A stretch of DNA of 13,312 nt from Zelonia costaricensis (GCA_030849075.1 JASAOO010002908.1:1-13312); one strand, 5' to 3'; positions 1-6,566 are shown, counted from the stretch's first letter. Notes: generated from the letters alone by a model not told the origin. A program made the numbers and translations.

Positions 1-654
1 GGTGTGTGCACGTGCTTGGGTGAGCCACAGCGTGAGGAGAGGAGAGGGGGTATGGGGGACTGTGGAGGTGGGTGACGTCGAGCAGAGCGAAGAGGTTGCC
101 GTGGAGGATGGAGGCGGAAAGGAGGGGAGGGGATATGGTTCGATTGGGTTGGGAGAGTTGGATTATGGTCATTCGATAGGAGTACACACACACGTGAGCC
201 GCCGTCATCGCATCCTCAGTGTGTGTGTGTGTCGGGGGTGGGGGTGAAGGGCAAGGCTGCGTGTTCCCTCGAGCTGCTGCCAGTAAGCTGCAGCTCAGCG
301 GTTGGAAGAGGAAGGTGCTCCAGTGCGGAAGCGGTGGCTGCGCACCGCATCAGCATCACAAAACGCTGCAGCCAAGTACGCATTGCGAGACTCTCAGATA
401 CGCCCAAGTCCTGCGCGTCGGCTGCTTCTTCTCGTCATCTGTGTGGCTTTGTGTCTCTCTCTCGTGTGCTGTCGCGTTGCCTGGCGCGGCAGGAAGGCGA
501 GCAGCGAGGACGGACGCTGCGCTGGTGAGGGGATGTCGAAGCGTGTGTGCGTGCGCGTGCGCGTGCGTGAGCCTTCCACGCCCGTCGTTCACATGCGACG
601 TGACACCCCCCTTTCTCAACTCAGCGCCACCTGGGAGGGGGGGGACACGGGGGC
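1..654. other. Gene-free 3' flank of the 62-residue gene
   Basis: Open frames here are short and biased by repeats, and I see no gene. The stretch holds a 10-bp CA/TG hairpin at 184-228, a (GT/GC) purine-pyrimidine run at about 540-569, and, on the minus strand from about 160 down to 30, a pyrimidine tract with AG dinucleotides at 61-60 and 16-15. The tract probably supplies polyadenylation for the 62-residue gene and trans-splicing for a gene just beyond the left edge. Confidence 0.55.
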
Positions 655-843
655 CTAGTACCGGTGCAAACACGTCGTGAGCTCGTCCATGTATGCGGCG
701 TTGAAGAGCCGCACCTCGGGGGACATCGGGGTGACAGCCGTGAAGGTGGCGCAGCACGTGAAGCGGACGGTGTAAAAGAAGAAGGCGAGCAGGCACAACA
801 AGAAGACGACCTTGCCAAAGAAGATGCTGGCAGCGGGCGCCAT
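655..843 (-). CDS. Small single-pass membrane protein, 62 residues, unknown function
   Basis: I do not recognise this protein. It starts with an ATG (CAT at 841-843) and ends with TAG (655-657). Residues about 12-26 (VVFLLCLLAFFFYTV) form a strongly hydrophobic segment flanked by K11 and R27, so one membrane span is likely. A short polar tail of about 25 residues follows, ending CLHRY, with cysteines at 17, 30, 31 and 58. The start is well supported: on the minus strand a long pyrimidine tract ends in a CCCGCAG acceptor at 876-875, only 31 nt before the ATG, and there is no intervening ATG. It lies downstream of ADAT2 in the same orientation. The size and hydrophobicity would suit a small organelle or secretory-pathway membrane subunit, but that is inference. 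The main alternative is a chance short frame; the splice signal and the non-repetitive composition argue against it. Confidence 0.72.
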   Translation of the reverse strand: MAPAASIFFGKVVFLLCLLAFFFYTVRFTCCATFTAVTPMSPEVRLFNAAYMDELTTCLHRY

Positions 844-874
844 TGGACGGCGAAAACACGAGCGTTACGTCACG

Positions 875-970
875 CTGCGGGAGGGGGGGGAGTGACGGAG
901 TGAAGGGGAGGTGATGAGGCAGTGCTGGGCTGTGTGGGCGCTGGGGTGCTGCGTAGAGGGAGAGGAGGGT
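875..970 (-). promoter_or_regulatory. Predicted spliced-leader acceptor for the 62-residue gene
   Basis: Read on the minus strand, a C/T-rich tract (about 970 to 877, including CACC repeats and a CTCCCCCCCCTCCCGC run) ends in AG at 876-875. It is the last AG before the ATG at 843 and predicts a 31-nt 5' UTR. This matches the known trypanosomatid rule of a polypyrimidine tract followed by the first usable AG. It is a prediction only. Confidence 0.6.
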
Positions 971-987
971 GGTGGTGGTGGTGGTGG
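968..987. repeat. (GGT)n microsatellite
   Basis: About six and a half perfect GGT units lie on the plus strand, part of the pyrimidine-rich region (CCA repeats on the transcribed strand) upstream of the 62-residue gene. Confidence 0.9.
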
Positions 988-1534
988 ACAGAGACGCCTG
1001 GATACGGCGACGTGTGCTGTCAGCGTGTGTGTGTCCACCCTCGCTCTAACAAGGGCAGTTTGGGCCGCAGGGTGGGGGCGCGGTGCAGGGAGGAGCGTGA
1101 CGGTGCTGATGGGGTGAGAAGGGGGAGATAGAGAGTCACGCGATGAGGTGACACACGATGTAAATCCACAAGGCCACCGAACACCGAGTGCCGCGGGGCG
1201 ATCAGCCTGCGCGAGGCGGCCGGCGCCTGGCCCTGAGGAACAACCAACCGCCTCCGCCCTCCAAGCACCGCCGCGGGTTCTGAGCCCCTCGCTGCTGACA
1301 CGCTTCATCGCCCACCTGCGCGGTCACGGACTTGCGCGTGCGTGCGGCCCGTGTAGGGCGTACACCGCAGCAGCAACAGCACACTCGCCACGCTGCCATA
1401 GGCGGTCTGTCGTCCCCACCACACGCACCACCCCAGCGCTCAAGTCCCTCTGTGCATCGCCTCTTCTTTTCTTCCTCTTTCGTTTCCCATTCGCGTCTCT
1501 GCGCGCGCTGGGGAGTGCGCAGGAGGTGGGTGAC

Positions 1535-2281
1535 TCATGCCTTGCGCCGGCGCTTGTGGTCCGGCGCGTTGGGGTTCTCCCGCTCGTAGAAGCACTGCAG
1601 CAACGCGATGGCTTCGGCCTCGCCGTGGCCACCCTCACTCGCGTACCCCGGCCACCAATCCTCGGCACCGCCATCACAGGCTGCGGTGAGGCCACAGCGT
1701 TGACCGTTGTCAGGACCACCGCCCACCGAGTCTACGTAGCGTGGCGACGTAGATGGCGGCGGTGGCTCGTGCAGGGCGAGCACCGTGCCGTTGCCGCCAA
1801 ACCGAGGGTTGCGGCAGCCAAAGAACACGTGCGCCACCCGGTTGTACAGCAGCATCGCCCCGCACATCACGCACGGCTCCACCGTCACGTACAGCACATA
1901 GTCGGAGAGGTCTGCCACCGGCGGCGGCGATGCTGGCGACGCCGAGGACGAGGGGTCGGCGGCGGACGTGCAGGCTGCGTGCTTACTCTCCACCAGCTTC
2001 TGCGCGGCAACGAACTCCGCATGTGCGAGCGCGTGGTGCAGGATGTTCGTTTGGTTCCGCCCCCGGGCGGCAATCCACGCGGCGTCCGCACACCACGGCG
2101 CCTCGGCCGGCGCGGCGGTGCTCGTCGTCCCGTGCGCCGCCGCCGCTGCTGCTGCGTTGGCGCTCTGTCGCACGAAGACGCAGCCGACGGGCACCTCGCC
2201 CTCGTCCAGCGCCAGCGCGGCCTCGGCGAGGGCTGCCTGCATGAAGGCGTCCACGTACGGCACCGGCGCTGCCGAAGACAT
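1535..2281 (-). CDS. ADAT2: tRNA-specific adenosine deaminase 2, catalytic subunit
   Basis: ADAT2 pairs with ADAT3 to deaminate adenosine 34 of tRNA anticodons to inosine; in trypanosomes the same enzyme also takes part in C-to-U editing of tRNA-Thr. Numbering from the ATG at 2281 (248 residues), the zinc deaminase signature is complete: H87-A-E89 supplies the first zinc ligand and the proton-shuttling Glu, and P136-C-V-M-C140 the other two ligands. Family motifs flank it: EVPVGCVFV (29-37), GRNQTN (74-79), VEPCVMCGAML, and FFGCRNPRFGGNGTV (153-167). The C-terminus ends KRRRKA, matching the basic C-terminal tail that binds tRNA in the trypanosome enzyme. Two low-complexity insertions, about 39-63 and 99-124, make it longer than TadA/Tad2 relatives. 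An in-frame ATG at 2332 would give 265 residues; the nearest good acceptor AG lies after it, so I chose 2281, but both may be used. TGA stop at 1535-1537. Confidence 0.95.
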   Translation of the reverse strand: MSSAAPVPYVDAFMQAALAEAALALDEGEVPVGCVFVRQSANAAAAAAAHGTTSTAAPAEAPWCADAAWIAARGRNQTNILHHALAHAEFVAAQKLVESKHAACTSAADPSSSASPASPPPVADLSDYVLYVTVEPCVMCGAMLLYNRVAHVFFGCRNPRFGGNGTVLALHEPPPPSTSPRYVDSVGGGPDNGQRCGLTAACDGGAEDWWPGYASEGGHGEAEAIALLQCFYERENPNAPDHKRRRKA

Positions 2282-2324
2282 CGACGCGCGTGTGGCAGCC
2301 ACAGATAGAGACAGAAATGGGTGT

Positions 2325-2515
2325 CTTGCCATGCACGGCGGGAGGGAGGTGGCAGGGGTGCGAAGGGGTGTGTAGCGAGGGACAGTGGAGGGACAAGGAG
2401 AAGGGGAAGAGAGGGTGGGGGGGGGGTGCGGAAGCGGGTCTCGGACCGCAGCGGCAGGCTGCGCCGAGGAAACAAACACGTCACGGAGGGGGGGGGGGAG
2501 AGGGGGTTGCACCGA
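2325..2515 (-). promoter_or_regulatory. Predicted spliced-leader acceptor region of ADAT2, two candidate AGs
   Basis: On the minus strand a pyrimidine tract of about 100 nt (2439 to 2338) contains no AG. The first AG after it is at 2326-2325, which lies inside the second and third codons of the upstream ATG frame. Splicing there leaves a 43-nt leader and the ATG at 2281. An alternative AG at 2460-2459 follows a T/C-rich stretch (about 2515 to 2465, ending CCTCGGCGCAG) and would give a leader of about 126 nt that keeps the ATG at 2332. No other ATG lies between the two sites. Confidence 0.55.
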
Positions 2516-3262
2516 CGGGCCGACTCCCACGTGTGTGTGGGTGGGCGGGTGGATGGAGGTGGCTGTGCAGCGAGTCGAGTTGGCTGAAGTGCTCCCACGT
2601 GTTCGGATACCTCGCATTGCCACACCACGGCCCCTTTGGTTACTGTACCTCTTCCCGCACCGGCAGTGCGGCGGTGTGGGTGTGCGCTGCGGGGGATGGA
2701 GGGAGGACGCACGGGCAGGAGGGAGGGGTGGGGTGGAGCGGTGCGCTGCGCTGCGAGGAAGCCATTCGCAGTGCACCCCCCCCAACCCATGCGCACCCCC
2801 TCGCGTGTCTGGCGCCGGTTCCCGTGCGTGCATGCGTGTGTTCGTGTCGTTTGTTTTCTCGCTTCTTCTTCTTCTACTGTAACGGCAAGGGAGGGGACCG
2901 AGGGGATGGGGCGACGTCTGGGCGGGGGGGGGGGGTGGTGCGCGGGCACGAAGACGGGGGGAGGGAAGGAGGAGGATGGTGTGGTGGGGGGTGGTGGTGG
3001 TGGGACCAGAGGCGGCAGCCATGGCTAAGGACGAGGCCCCACGCGTATTCCCCCCCAAAAAAAGAAGAAGTACCAGACAAGGGGTGCGCGGTGATGCGGA
3101 ATGCCCCATCCTCCACCCGCTTCTACCCGCGCTGACGGTCTTCTGTGATGCCCGCCTGCCGCCGGCTGCCACCTCCCGCCACATCGCCGTCCCTCGTGTC
3201 TCTGCGTTGCGAGCTGGCAGGTGGAAGGATCACAAAGCAAAGTGCCGCACCGTGTGTGCATC

Positions 3263-3328
3263 TGTGTGTGTGTGTGTGTTGTTCAGCACGGTGCACGTCA
3301 TCTGTGTGTGTGTTTATGTGTGTGTGTG
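3263..3328. repeat. (TG)n arrays
   Basis: Two arrays, 3263-3279 (17 nt) and 3303-3328 (interrupted by TTA), lie on the plus strand and read as CA on the transcribed strand. They are complementary to the CA-type arrays at 3611-3646 and 3718-3735. Confidence 0.9.
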
Positions 3329-3610
3329 CGCGCAGTGTAGCACTGACCCTTCCAGATCACCTCCGTGGCCCCAGAGTTGCAAGCATGAAGCTGGCTCATG
3401 TTCTGTCTGCGGCGCACACGCACCGGCAAACCCTTCAGCGCGACACGAGCCAGCTCACGCGCGCACAGACACCCGCACACCCACACCCACACAGACACGT
3501 ACATACATGCATCGACACACGCCTTGATATAAGAAAAGGTGTGTCGCATCATCTGCCATCGTCTGCGCCGCCGCTGGCTCTTCGCTGAGAAAGTGGCTTC
3601 AAAACTCATC

Positions 3611-3759
3611 AGCACACACGCACACACACAGACACACACGCACACAAGCAAGGGCACGGACACTTCAGGGTACATCGCTGCTGTATTACACTGCGTGTTA
3701 CTGTTCTGGTGCGCTATCACACACACACACACACAAACAGGCCAACACACAGACACACG
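3611..3759. repeat. (CA)n-rich arrays
   Basis: CA dinucleotides with occasional G or A interruptions occupy 3611-3646, 3718-3735 and 3740-3759 on the plus strand. On the transcribed strand they read as GT and GTCTGT runs. Confidence 0.88.
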
Positions 3760-3862
3760 GGTGAAAGTGGTACGTTGGAGCTCATCATCAAATCTAAGAG
3801 GAAAGCAAGTGAAGGAGGGGAGGGGGGGAGAGGTTGCCGCGCAATGGGCAGTGGGAAGGAAA

Positions 3863-3927
3863 AGGGTGTGCTGCTGCGGGCGGGCGGGCGGGCGNAGGGT
3901 GTGCTGCTGCGGGCGGGCGGGCGGGCG
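3863..3927. repeat. Perfect 32-bp tandem duplication separated by one undetermined base
   Basis: The 32 bases at 3863-3894 are repeated exactly at 3896-3927, with N at 3895. Each copy starts AGGGTGTGCTGCTGC and ends in GGGCGGGCGGGCGGGCG, a perfect four-run G-quadruplex motif on the plus strand. The N makes an assembly join at this hard sequence as likely as a real duplication. Confidence 0.9.
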
Positions 3928-4005
3928 AGGGGGGGGGGCACGAGGTCGACGCGGCGCCCAGGCAGGACGAAGGAGAACAAAGGAAGCAACGGAGTGAGTG
4001 TGAGA

Positions 4006-4027
4006 GGCTGAGGAAAGGCTGAGGAAA
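4006..4027. repeat. 11-bp tandem duplication, acceptor-like on the minus strand
   Basis: GGCTGAGGAAA occurs twice in a row (4006-4016, 4017-4027). On the minus strand it reads TTTCCTCAGCC twice, directly after a C-rich tract (4050 to 4028), giving two close copies of an ideal pyrimidine-AG splice acceptor. Confidence 0.9.
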
Positions 4028-4055
4028 GGGGGGGGAGGAGGGTGCGGGGCGCATG

Positions 4056-4131
4056 GACAGACACAGACACAGACACACATACACACGTACAGACACACGC
4101 ACACGGACACACGTAGACACACACAGGCGGG
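4056..4131. repeat. CA/CAGA-rich array
   Basis: The plus strand shows ACAGAC and ACAC units with CGT and CGC interruptions over about 75 bases, in the gene-free spacer. It reads GTGTCTGT on the transcribed strand. Confidence 0.88.
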
Positions 4132-4504
4132 TGCGGTCAGGGTAGGGGAAGAGGGGAGAGGGGAGAAACCAAACAGCAGGCGAGGAGAGCGTGAGCGATG
4201 GTTGCTTATACACAAAGAAGAAGACAACACTAAGGGAAAGCAAGGGAGAAGACAGAGGCTGGGCGAAAACGAGTCAACGTCGCGCGCTGACGCGGACGTC
4301 TGCGCATGCAGGTCATGGGGAAGGGCAGAGGAACTCCACCGGCGACGTGGACGATCAGGCAACGGTCGGCAGAGGGAGGAGAGGGGGGGGGGAGGGGCGG
4401 CGGCGGCGGGGTGAAGGATAGAGGCGTGTGGCGCTTGAGCTTGCACTGGCGCATAAGGCACGCATGCAAGCGAAACACAACAAGAAGGAAGCGTCTGTGT
4501 GAGA

Positions 4505-4505
<1 letters not shown>

Positions 4506-4540
<35 letters not shown>
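4506..4540. repeat. (CA)17 microsatellite
   Basis: This uninterrupted array of about 17 CA units is the longest perfect dinucleotide run in the window. It is complementary to the TG array at 4718-4737. Confidence 0.95.
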
Positions 4541-4542
<2 letters not shown>

Positions 4543-4717
4543 GTCCTGTGCTTCCTCGCTCATTGGGCCACCGCTCCCCACTAGAGGTGCCTCTCTCCCC
4601 TCCAGGCTTGTCCATCGCTCGCCGCACGTCAGTCGCTTGTTCGGGAGTTCACTGCGGCCTGCGCAGACTCGCCTCTGCAAGGACTCCTCGCCGCATTCTT
4701 GATCCCCCTTCTGCGTA

Positions 4718-4737
4718 TGTGTGTGTGTGTGTGTGTG
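4718..4737. repeat. (TG)10 microsatellite
   Basis: Ten perfect TG units lie about 190 nt past the stop codon of the polyQ gene in the direction of transcription. They read (CA)10 in the RNA. Confidence 0.95.
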
Positions 4738-4927
4738 CCGGTGTGTACAGGGGTGTGGTCGCGGACACATGCGCGCCTCACAGAGACGGTGACGCCCCCG
4801 TTCGCACCCCGACGCACACCACACGACAGACACGCGTTCGCTCGTATCGCGTGTGCGGGTGTGCGCCTTCTCAACACACACCCCCCTCCGTCCCATCCCA
4901 CCCCGCCGCCTGTGCCGCAACGCGTGC

Positions 4928-5356
4928 TTACTGGCCAGTGAAGATGTTGTACGTCTGGCGGTTGGCGTACCCCGCACCCGGGCGGAGGCCGCGGCCAGTG
5001 CTGGCCGACACCGCCTGCTCCTGCTGCTGCGGAGGCTGAGGCTGAGAGTGCTGCTGCTGCTGCTGCTGCTGTTGCTGAGGCTGAGGCTGAGAGTGCTGCT
5101 GCTGCTGCTGCTGGCGGTGATTCGGGGAGGCGCGGTTGTTCTCTGTGTTGTGGTCGTAGACGCGACCGCCGCCGTAGCAGCCCTCCGTCTGGTCGGTGCG
5201 CCAGGCGAGCTCCGACTGCCCCATGAGCTCCTTCATCGCGTTGCCGCTGCAGCCCTCACGGTACAGGCGGCTCTGGCGGACGCACGGGCGGTCACCCAGC
5301 ATGTTGCCCTGGTTCTGGGTGAGGTTGGGATCGTTGGTGTGGTGGTGGCCGGACAT
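4928..5356 (-). CDS. 142-residue protein with duplicated polyglutamine block, unknown function
   Basis: ATG at 5356, TAA at 4928. The start sits in GCCACCATGTCC, a good eukaryotic context, and no ATG lies between it and the predicted acceptor at 5525. The first 80 residues are polar and not repetitive (MSGHHHTNDPNLTQNQGNM, then a CVRQSRLYREGCSGNAMKEL stretch with cysteines 25, 36 and 60). Residues 82-112 are Q6, HSQPQP, Q9, HSQPQP, then PQQQ: a 15-residue duplication. The last 22 residues are again ordered-looking, with GRGLRPGAGY at 121-130 and NRQTYNIFTGQ at the very end. The paired RPG-G and NIF elements loosely recall the JUPITER/HN1 family of small microtubule-associated proteins, but this is a weak visual resemblance. 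No signal peptide or membrane segment is seen, so a soluble protein is likely. The coding call is firm from the composition of both ends and the codon frame; the function is unknown. Confidence 0.8.
   Translation of the reverse strand: MSGHHHTNDPNLTQNQGNMLGDRPCVRQSRLYREGCSGNAMKELMGQSELAWRTDQTEGCYGGGRVYDHNTENNRASPNHRQQQQQQHSQPQPQQQQQQQQQHSQPQPPQQQEQAVSASTGRGLRPGAGYANRQTYNIFTGQ
5033..5113. repeat. Coding minisatellite with CTG runs (45-bp unit)
   Basis: The 18-base block AGGCTGAGGCTGAGAGTG at 5033-5050 recurs exactly at 5078-5095, each followed by CTG repeats. The 45-bp offset equals 15 codons, so the frame is kept and the protein shows a repeated HSQPQP plus polyglutamine unit. Confidence 0.92.
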
Positions 5357-5440
5357 GGTGGCAGCACAGCGGGGAGAGGCGGAGGAGAAACAAGAGGGGG
5401 AGGGTATAGCGGGGGGGGGCGTACGCTGCGTCTGCGTCTA

Positions 5441-5458
5441 TGTGTGTGTGTGTGTGTG
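5441..5458. repeat. (TG)9 microsatellite
   Basis: Nine TG units on the plus strand fall inside the predicted leader of the 142-residue gene, where they read as (CA)9. Confidence 0.9.
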
Positions 5459-5523
5459 CTGTGTGGGTGTGGGAGGGGTGCAGGTACTCGGAGCGCGGTG
5501 AAGTGTCACGAAGGAGGCAGAAG

Positions 5524-5625
5524 CTGAAGAGAGACAGAGAGTTCGGTTCAAGCGAGGAGGAGGGGATCTGATGGGAGGAGGTGAGGGATGTAAAGGAAGG
5601 TGGGGGGTGGGGAGGGAAGCAGGAG
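5524..5625 (-). promoter_or_regulatory. Predicted spliced-leader acceptor of the 142-residue gene
   Basis: On the minus strand a C/T-rich tract (about 5620 to 5526, ending CTCTCTGTCTCTCTTCAG) leads to an AG at 5525-5524, giving a leader of about 167 nt with no upstream ATG. A second AG at 5569-5568 is also possible. Another pyrimidine tract at about 5413-5357 runs up to the ATG, but no AG separates it from the start codon, so it cannot define this start. Confidence 0.5.
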
Positions 5626-6391
5626 CAGTTTCCTCTACGTGCGCGTATGGGCCGGGTATGTGGAGGAGAGTGGGGGGGGAGTGGGTGTAGCAGACGCCAT
5701 ATAAAGAGGCAAGACCAGGTACGCGCGAGACGGCGCACGTGTGCGTGTGTATGTGTGTGTGTACGGGAAAGGAGTGCAGCGTTCGCGAAGAGAGAGAGTA
5801 ATGAAGAGTATGCGAATTCGGGATCAGCGCGACAAGCCGCCGTCGAGGCTGCAGCAGAAGCGAACGGCGCTCGCCACTGGCGCCGCCCTACTGCGCATGG
5901 GGGAAGGAGGCGGAAGGGGGTTGCGTGCGAAGGCGTGGAGGGCTCGAGTCGAGAGAGAGCGGCAGCGCCCTTCTCTCTTTCCGTTCCTCTTTCCTCCCCA
6001 CCACGCACGCAAACCACGTGCGCGTCTCTCTCTCTCGCTCTCACTCACTGCCCCTGCACACCGCCATCCAGCAGTTCGCACACGACGGCCTGTGCGAGGC
6101 TGCCACACTGTCTTATGCGCAAGCAGCCTGCCGCCTCGTACTACTACGAATGCTGCCATTTCTGTTCGTAGACGCAACCTAGGACACACAACTCGCACGA
6201 CTAAAGCCTGAGAGCTTCACGATCGGAGGCTGGAAAGAAAGCAAAGAAGGGGGGGGGGGAGCGGCTGGTGCCGAGACGTGAAGGGCAGACGGTGGAGCCT
6301 GCAGAAACCTGCCAAGCGCATGCGCGTGAGCACGGCACCAAAGACAGGCCTACTCGCAGGGGTGCGCACGTCCTCCACCTCGACCTTTCCT

Positions 6392-6419
6392 ACACACACA
6401 CACACACACAAACACACAT
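6392..6419. repeat. (CA)n array
   Basis: A near-perfect CA array (6392-6410, then AACACACATA) lies in the 3' flank of the large gene. It is complementary to the TG array at 6567-6583. Confidence 0.92.
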
Positions 6420-6460
6420 ACGAGCGTACTGGAGGTGCCACCAGTGCGGTGAAGGGGGTA

Positions 6461-6483
6461 GGGAGGGAGGGAGGGAGGGAGGG
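6461..6483. repeat. (GGGA)n array, G-quadruplex-type motif
   Basis: Six GGG runs separated by single A bases lie on the plus strand, which meets the usual four-run G-quadruplex pattern. The plus strand is the template here, so the RNA carries the C/T-rich complement. Confidence 0.9.
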
Positions 6484-6566
6484 CGCACTTTCCACACCGC
6501 CTTGCACGTGTCTCATGCGCCGCCTCTTCCCTTCTCACCGCATACAGCGGGGGTGTGGGTGTGCGC

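Larger units (their letters stand above)
844..1534. other. Spacer between ADAT2 and the 62-residue gene
   Basis: This stretch of 691 bases should hold the ADAT2 3' UTR and the pyrimidine tract and 31-nt leader of the next gene. It contains the (GGT)n array, a short TG array at 1025-1034, and mixed sequence from about 1100 to 1534 with no recognisable gene or structural RNA. Long frames on both strands here are low-complexity and overlap each other, which is what GC-rich noncoding DNA gives by chance. Confidence 0.55.
2282..4927. other. 2.6 kb gene-free spacer between the polyQ gene and ADAT2
   Basis: I find no convincing gene. The transcribed strand is C/T-rich in blocks (about 4230-4141, 4055-3930, 3850-3785, 3010-2880, 2515-2338), broken by CA or TG arrays and by less repetitive islands at 4541-4717, 3340-3470 and 3080-3230. 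Long open frames on both strands, including a 559-codon one that crosses the N at 3895, encode only VCVCV or HTHTH dipeptide runs and proline-rich sequence. The stretch should contain the 3' UTR of the polyQ gene and the ADAT2 leader. Length and several pyrimidine tracts leave room for a noncoding RNA or a degenerate retroposon such as a SIDER, which I could not identify by eye. Confidence 0.55.

Noticed and set aside
137..147. GGTTCGATTGG, resembling a tRNA B box
   Set aside because: The last two bases are wrong for the B-box consensus, and no matching A box or cloverleaf stem could be found nearby. A similar partial match at 5544-5554 also fails.
911..917. GTGATGA, resembling a C box of a C/D snoRNA
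   Set aside because: No D box with terminal pairing lies at a fitting distance, and the site is antisense to the pyrimidine tract of the 62-residue gene.
1148..2308. Plus-strand frame of 386 codons over ADAT2
   Set aside because: It is the antisense of ADAT2, whose deaminase motifs are unmistakable on the minus strand.
3878..3927. CRISPR-like direct repeats
   Set aside because: The two copies are adjacent, separated by only one undetermined base, and consist of GGGC units in a eukaryotic spacer. There is no spacer-repeat pattern.
4541..4717. Possible SIDER-type degenerate retroposon in the non-repetitive island
   Set aside because: Such elements are common in Leishmania 3' UTRs, but I cannot recognise a signature here by eye. 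A BLASTN search with SIDER1/2 consensus sequences over 2500-4927 would decide.
3298..4977. Long minus-strand open frame of 559 codons in the spacer
   Set aside because: It crosses the N at 3895, encodes mainly VCVCV, THTHT and proline runs from dinucleotide arrays, and shows no domain. Repeats of even phase keep frames open by chance.
5824..6198. Minus-strand frame of 124 codons in the 1.3 kb spacer
   Set aside because: It starts with GTG, has no clear acceptor before its first ATG, no recognisable domain, and overlaps equally long frames on the other strand.
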